In this document: positions 60,132 to 64,000 of the stretch, piece by piece
Numbering within the stretch: position 1 is the stretch's first letter
How the letters are laid out: each line of letters begins with the position of its first letter
Source of the DNA: Bradyrhizobiaceae bacterium Ga0074131
GTDB taxonomy: Bacteria; Pseudomonadota; Alphaproteobacteria; Rhizobiales; Xanthobacteraceae
Direction of reading: 5' to 3'
Assembly: GCA_001464035.1 (NCBI GenBank)
Contig: LNEC01000010.1
Location: 124,001-188,000, forward strand
Length of the DNA stretch: 64,000 bases
Position numbers and translations under genes: made by a program
Notes under the pieces: generated by a model
The model's input: only the letters and a program-made list of their open reading frames with translations
Told to the model about the DNA's origin: nothing
Database searches by the model: none

Positions 60132-60899
60132 TCAATTCACCTTGAACGGCGCCACTTCGATCTTGGCGCCCTTCAACGCCTGTCGTACGCCACGCGCGAT
60201 CTCGACGGCACCCGGGGTATCGCCGTGAATGCACACGGTGTCGGTGCGCATCTTGATCACCTTGCCAGTGACCGAAACCACGGCGCCGTCCTGCACCATC
60301 CGCACCACGCGCCCGGCGATCTTGCCGGCGTCGTGCAGCACCGCGCCGGGCTTGCGGCGCGACACCAGCGAGCCGTCGTCTTCATACGCGCGATCGGCGA
60401 ACACTTCATGCACCATCGGCAAATTGGCGGCTTCGCCGGCCTGCACCAGCTTTGAATTGGCGAGCACGACGAAAACCAGGTTGGGGTCGACCGCCTTGAT
60501 GGCGGAGGCGATGGCTTTCGCGGTCATGTTATCCTCGCACGCGACGTTGGAGAGCGCGCCATGCGCCTTGACATGCGTCACCTTGTGACCGGCCGCCGTC
60601 GCGATCGCCTGCAGCGCGCCGATCTGGTAGGCGACGAGGTTCTCGATTTCCGACGTTTTCATTCCAGGAAACGGCCGGCGGCCGAAGCCGTGCAGGTCGC
60701 GATACCCCGGATGCGCCCCGATGCTGACGCCGCGGGCCTTCGCAAGCTCCACCGTCCTGCGCATGATGTCGGCATCGCCGGCATGGAATCCGCAGGCGAT
60801 GTTGACGGAGGTGGCGAGCTCGATCATGGCGGCATCGTTGCCCATTTCCCAGGCGCCAAAGCCTTCACCGAGATCGCAATTCAGATCGATGGTCTGCAT
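60132..60899 (-). CDS. pxpA: 5-oxoprolinase subunit A (LamB/YcsF family)
   Basis: PxpA, with PxpB and PxpC, hydrolyses 5-oxoproline (pyroglutamate) to glutamate using ATP. The 255 residues start [20 protein letters not shown] and include [18 protein letters not shown] and [19 protein letters not shown], the family's metal-site segments. VKAHGALSN and [13 protein letters not shown] follow. The start at 60899 is the normal family start. It is last in the pxpB-pxpC-pxpA operon, 28 bases after pxpC. Confidence 0.95.
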   Translation of the reverse strand: MQTIDLNCDLGEGFGAWEMGNDAAMIELATSVNIACGFHAGDADIMRRTVELAKARGVSIGAHPGYRDLHGFGRRPFPGMKTSEIENLVAYQIGALQAIATAAGHKVTHVKAHGALSNVACEDNMTAKAIASAIKAVDPNLVFVVLANSKLVQAGEAANLPMVHEVFADRAYEDDGSLVSRRKPGAVLHDAGKIAGRVVRMVQDGAVVSVTGKVIKMRTDTVCIHGDTPGAVEIARGVRQALKGAKIEVAPFKVN

Positions 60900-60927
60900 G
60901 TCGTTGTCCCCTTGGGCCAATGGATCT

Positions 60928-61977
60928 TCAGCAGCCCGGCGCGTCTGCCGACGGAGCATGCCACGTTTCGGCATCGACGGCGCTGACGGCGGCGCCGGCG
61001 ACGTTGGCATCATGCAGCGCCTCGATGTTGAGATCAAAGTTTTCGATCGGCCGCAGCCGGTCGGGCAGGGTGCGGAGCAATTCGGCCGATCTCTTAACCT
61101 CCGCCTGCGCTTCGGCCATGCCGACGGCCTTGAACCGGAACGGCTTTCCTGCCGGTAGCTGTGCGAACCGCCCGAGATCAGCCGAAATCACGGTGGCGAT
61201 CTTGGGGTAGCCGCCGCTGGTGCCGCGGTCCGGCATCAGCACGATGGGTGCGCCATTGCCGGGCACCTGGATGCTGCCGTTGACGGTGCCGTCGGAGACG
61301 ATGTTGTGGCCGTACAAATGCTTGATCACGGGGCCTTCCAGCCGGTAACCCATGCGGTCGCTGGTCGCCGATATCTTCCACTCGCTGTCGAGAAACCGCT
61401 GTTTTTCAGCGTCGCCAAATTCGTCGTCCTGCGGGCCCATCAGCACGCGGATCGGAGCGTCCGTCATCGCGGGAAGGTCGATCCGAAGTTCGGCCGCACC
61501 GCTGGCGGCCACCGTCGGCAATTCGTCGCCGGCCCGTAGCGGGCGCGGATAGGGACTGCCGAGGCCCGCGCGGGCATTGACCGCGAGGCTGCCAAACATC
61601 GGCTCGCCCGCAATACCACCCTCGATCGCGAGGTAGCTGAACGATCCGGCGCGCGCAAAGCCCAGCGTCAGCGTCTCGCCGTCCGCGACTGTCATGGAGG
61701 TATCGCAGACAGCCGCCCGGCCGGCAACGTCGGCAAGGCGCGAAGCGCCGGCCAGGGCGACACGGACTGCCCCGCCGCACGCGGTAAACGCAGCACCAAA
61801 CGGCCCGATTTCGATCGCCGCCGCCAATGGCGCGTTTCCAACAAGAACGTTCGCGATCGCCAGCGCGAGCCGGTCCATCGCGCCGCTTGGCGTCAGACCG
61901 TAGCGCTGGGCGCCGTGCCGTCCGCCGTCCTGCACCGAACTCGCGGGGCCGATGGCTGCAATGACGAGTTTGGTCAT
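60928..61977 (-). CDS. pxpC: 5-oxoprolinase subunit C (biotin-dependent carboxyltransferase-like)
   Basis: A 349-residue PxpC. The N-terminus [20 protein letters not shown] and [23 protein letters not shown], then [18 protein letters not shown] and [20 protein letters not shown], are typical. [20 protein letters not shown] is the most conserved segment. The ATG at 61977 overlaps the pxpB stop (ATGA), so they are coupled. Related to the AHS2 half of urea amidolyase, from which annotations sometimes borrow a misleading name. Confidence 0.95.
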   Translation of the reverse strand: MTKLVIAAIGPASSVQDGGRHGAQRYGLTPSGAMDRLALAIANVLVGNAPLAAAIEIGPFGAAFTACGGAVRVALAGASRLADVAGRAAVCDTSMTVADGETLTLGFARAGSFSYLAIEGGIAGEPMFGSLAVNARAGLGSPYPRPLRAGDELPTVAASGAAELRIDLPAMTDAPIRVLMGPQDDEFGDAEKQRFLDSEWKISATSDRMGYRLEGPVIKHLYGHNIVSDGTVNGSIQVPGNGAPIVLMPDRGTSGGYPKIATVISADLGRFAQLPAGKPFRFKAVGMAEAQAEVKRSAELLRTLPDRLRPIENFDLNIEALHDANVAGAAVSAVDAETWHAPSADAPGC

Positions 61978-62705
61978 GCGGCGATCAGTTCCGCGACGAT
62001 CTCGCCATGCTCGGCGGCGCGGTCCTGCTCGTCGAAGGTCTTTGCATCGATAGCGGCAAACGTCACGGCATCGCCCGGTTCCAGCAGGAAGATCGGATCG
62101 CGGTGCAACTGATAGGTGCGCACCGGCGTCCGTCCCAGCAGATGCCAGCCGCTCGGCCCGGCGAGACACTGCACCCCGGTCTGCACGCCGCCGATCGAGA
62201 CCGTACCGGCCGGCGTTAGCAGGCGCGGGTTTTGCCGCCGCGGCATATGCAAGGAGGGATCAAGGCCGCTGAGATAGGACCAGCCCGGCGTAAAGCCGAT
62301 CATGGCGACGCGGTAGTGGCCGGCGACATGCCGCGCCACGATCTCGTCAGGCGTGGCACCAAGCGCCCGGGCGACGTCCTCGAGATCGATACCGTGCTCG
62401 CCGCCATAAACCACGGGGATACGCCAGCGCCGCGTCGTCGCCGTCGGCGGCACGGGCCGCAGCGCCAGCGCAACCAGCTTGGCGCTCAGGGCGTCGAAGC
62501 CGATCACCTCGGGATCGTAATGCACCAGCAGCGATCGATAGGTCGGCACGGTCTCGGTGATGCCGGCGATCGTGTCGCGCGCCAGCAGGCGATCCAGCGC
62601 CAGCACGCGCTGGTTCGCGGCGTCATCGATATTGCGGCTGAACTCCACCGTGATGGCGCTGTCGCCACTTGGCAAGAGGCGGGGCGGGGGGAGCGTCGCG
62701 GACAT
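61974..62705 (-). CDS. pxpB: 5-oxoprolinase subunit B
   Basis: A 243-residue PxpB (AHS1 domain), the partner of PxpC. It has PSGDSAITVEFS at the N-terminus, ETVPTYRSLLVHYDP in the middle, and IGFTPGWSYLSGLDPSLHMP with GGVQTGVQCLAGPSGWHLLGRTP near the end, which are hallmark segments. It is first in the operon; the promoter should lie in 62706-62930, which is divergent to the RraA-like gene and shows no further feature. Confidence 0.95.
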   Translation of the reverse strand: MSATLPPPRLLPSGDSAITVEFSRNIDDAANQRVLALDRLLARDTIAGITETVPTYRSLLVHYDPEVIGFDALSAKLVALALRPVPPTATTRRWRIPVVYGGEHGIDLEDVARALGATPDEIVARHVAGHYRVAMIGFTPGWSYLSGLDPSLHMPRRQNPRLLTPAGTVSIGGVQTGVQCLAGPSGWHLLGRTPVRTYQLHRDPIFLLEPGDAVTFAAIDAKTFDEQDRAAEHGEIVAELIAA

Positions 62706-62930
62706 GGTCTCATGACTCTTCGGCGGATCGTATGCTGTAGCGCGTTTTGAGCCGGAGTGGAATTCGCTTGGCGAAGATCAGCCTGCAAGTTCAACAAACC
62801 AATACGAATAATCGTGCTAGAGGATGCCATCGAGCCGGCATTGCAGCCTGCTGTGCAACGCCCCTTGACGGGATGGCCGCGCCCCGCATGATGGCGCCGC
62901 CAATCAATCCCGACCGGAGCTGAGTTTTCG

Positions 62931-63629
62931 ATGTCCCTGACACCACAAGCGACTGCGACGCTGTCCCGCGTATCCACCGCGACCATCACCACGGTTCTGC
63001 TCAAGAAGGGCCTGCGAAACGTCTGGATGCGGGGCTCGCGACCGCTGCGGCCAGGGCAGCCCCGGCTGGTCGGACCGGCGTTTACGCTTCGTTTCGTGCC
63101 GGCGCGGGAGGATCTGGCGACGCCGGAATCCTGGTCGTCGCCGATCTCGACCCGGACCGCGATCGAAGCCATGCCGCAGGGCTGCATCGCCGTGGTCGAT
63201 GCCATGGGCGTGACCGACGCCGGCATCTTCGGCGACATATTGTGCGCCCGCATGATGAAGCGCGGCGTGGCGGCGCTGGTGACCGACGGCGTGGTGCGCG
63301 ATCTCGAGGGTGTGCTCGGCACCGGCCTGCCGGTGTGGTGCGACGGCTTTGCCGCGCCGCCCTCGGTGGCCGGTCTGACGTTTGTCGGCTGGGGCGAGCC
63401 GATCGGTTGCGGCGGAGTGGCGATCTTCCCGAACGACATAATCGTCGCCGATCAGGACGGCGCGGTGGTGATCCCGGCGGCGTTCCTCGACTTCATTCTC
63501 GCTGAAGGCGTCGAGCAGGAGCGCATGGAAGCCTGGATCGTCGATCAGGTGAACAGCGGCGCGGTGCTGCCGGGTCTCTACCCCATGAACGCCGAGACCA
63601 AGGCGCGTTACGCCGCCTCGAAGAAATAG
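62931..63629 (+). CDS. RraA-like protein (HMG/oxaloacetate aldolase family)
   Basis: A 232-residue member of the RraA/4-hydroxy-4-methyl-2-oxoglutarate aldolase family. It shows LVGPAFTLRFVPAREDL and the active-site segment VVDAMGVTDAGIFGDILCAR. ALVTDGVVRDLEG carries the conserved Arg-Asp pair, and IFPNDIIVADQDGAVVIPA follows. Members with this motif are divalent-metal aldolases or decarboxylases of the protocatechuate 4,5-cleavage pathway; the E. coli RNase E inhibitor belongs to the same fold. A cupin gene follows 41 bases later. Confidence 0.9.
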   Translation: MSLTPQATATLSRVSTATITTVLLKKGLRNVWMRGSRPLRPGQPRLVGPAFTLRFVPAREDLATPESWSSPISTRTAIEAMPQGCIAVVDAMGVTDAGIFGDILCARMMKRGVAALVTDGVVRDLEGVLGTGLPVWCDGFAAPPSVAGLTFVGWGEPIGCGGVAIFPNDIIVADQDGAVVIPAAFLDFILAEGVEQERMEAWIVDQVNSGAVLPGLYPMNAETKARYAASKK

Positions 63630-63670
63630 CAACGCGCATCGATGCAGCGTCTGCAGTGAAGGAGGACTCC

Positions 63671-64000
63671 ATGGATATGCATCTCGCCGGATCGCGGCCG
63701 TCACGCCGGGCGCCAAAAGAGTATTTTGTCGGCACGGTCTGGCAGGATCCGATCATCGCCACCGAGGCGCCGGCGCGGCTTGTCTCGACCCGCGTGTCGT
63801 TCGAGCCGGGCGCCAGAACAAACTGGCATTCGCATCCGCTCGGCCAGACGCTTTACGTCATTTCGGGCGTGGGGCGGGTCCAGACCGTGGGCCAGCCGGT
63901 CCACGAGATCAGGCCGGGCGATGTGGTCTGGATTCCGCCGGGCGAGAAGCATTGGCATGGCGGCTCGCCCGGCAATGGGATGGTCCACATCGCAATGCAG
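63671..64000 (+). CDS. Cupin-domain protein (3' end outside window)
   Basis: The ATG at 63671 follows GGAGGACTCC, and the frame stays open to the last base (110 codons visible). The cupin fold is shown by the metal-site motif WHSHPLGQTLYVISGVGRVQ and the second motif IRPGDVVWIPPGEKHWHGG. The N-terminal YFVGTVWQDPIIATEAPARL segment is like that of (R)-mandelonitrile lyase-like and carboxymuconolactone decarboxylase-associated cupins. It lies directly after the RraA-like gene, probably in its operon. The function is uncertain. Confidence 0.88.
   Translation, partial: MDMHLAGSRPSRRAPKEYFVGTVWQDPIIATEAPARLVSTRVSFEPGARTNWHSHPLGQTLYVISGVGRVQTVGQPVHEIRPGDVVWIPPGEKHWHGGSPGNGMVHIAMQ

Noticed and set aside
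1..64000. CRISPR arrays, insertion sequences, prophage or conjugation genes
   Set aside because: No regularly spaced repeats, transposase, integrase, phage or transfer genes were seen anywhere in the window.

Overview
The window is GC-rich and looks like a chromosomal segment of a Bradyrhizobium or close relative (Nitrobacteraceae, Alphaproteobacteria). This rests on the gyrA-coaD-cyclophilin-queA-tgt order, an ndvB/ndvC locus for cyclic beta-(1,3),(1,6)-glucan, a phosphatidylcholine synthase, a nasTS regulator pair, and several palindromic intergenic repeats of a type common in this group. It is mostly core genome. There is no CRISPR array, integrase, transposase or prophage. The only RNA gene recognised is tRNA-Lys(UUU).

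Layout. 1-7.7 kb: end of gyrA, coaD, two cyclophilins, queA, a cytochrome P460-cupredoxin fusion, asd and tgt. 7.7-17.9 kb: cysK with a BrnA-like gene, a caspase-like protein, a DMT permease, a RidA-like protein, small secreted proteins, a stand-alone formyltransferase domain, DUF808, tenA. 18-23.9 kb: tRNA-Lys and the ndvB/ndvC locus. 24-32 kb: SPOR protein, glmU, glmS, DUF502, recG. 32.2-36.9 kb: a likely accessory block (serine hydrolase, Tat-exported GH1 glucosidase, second ndvC copy) between recG and sdhE-mfd. 40.8-45.6 kb: proteins resembling GGDEF and AMP-binding enzymes but lacking catalytic motifs, next to an orphan peptide-binding protein. 45.7-54.1 kb: IalB-like protein, hspQ, AEC permease, UbiH-type monooxygenase, pcs, quinone oxidoreductase, class III aminotransferase, rimO. 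54.2-60 kb: nitrate/nitrite assimilation (nasT, nasS, nirA and a dedicated Fe-S/flavin reductase). 60-64 kb: 5-oxoprolinase pxpBCA, an RraA-like protein and a cupin cut by the window edge.

The most interesting signal is upstream of asd (minus strand, 6344-6512). A TTGACG-N17-CATAAG promoter abuts the start of an apparently leaderless 23-codon ORF rich in Thr, Lys and Asn codons. A 1:2 hairpin, a 9-bp 2:3 antiterminator and a 3:4 intrinsic terminator with a U6 tract follow, then asd. This is the architecture of a ribosome-mediated attenuator sensing aspartate-family amino acids. A second candidate RNA regulator is the nirA leader: a sigma-54-like promoter is followed at once by two hairpins with A1/G4 hexaloops, the type of target bound by ANTAR proteins such as the NasT encoded just upstream.
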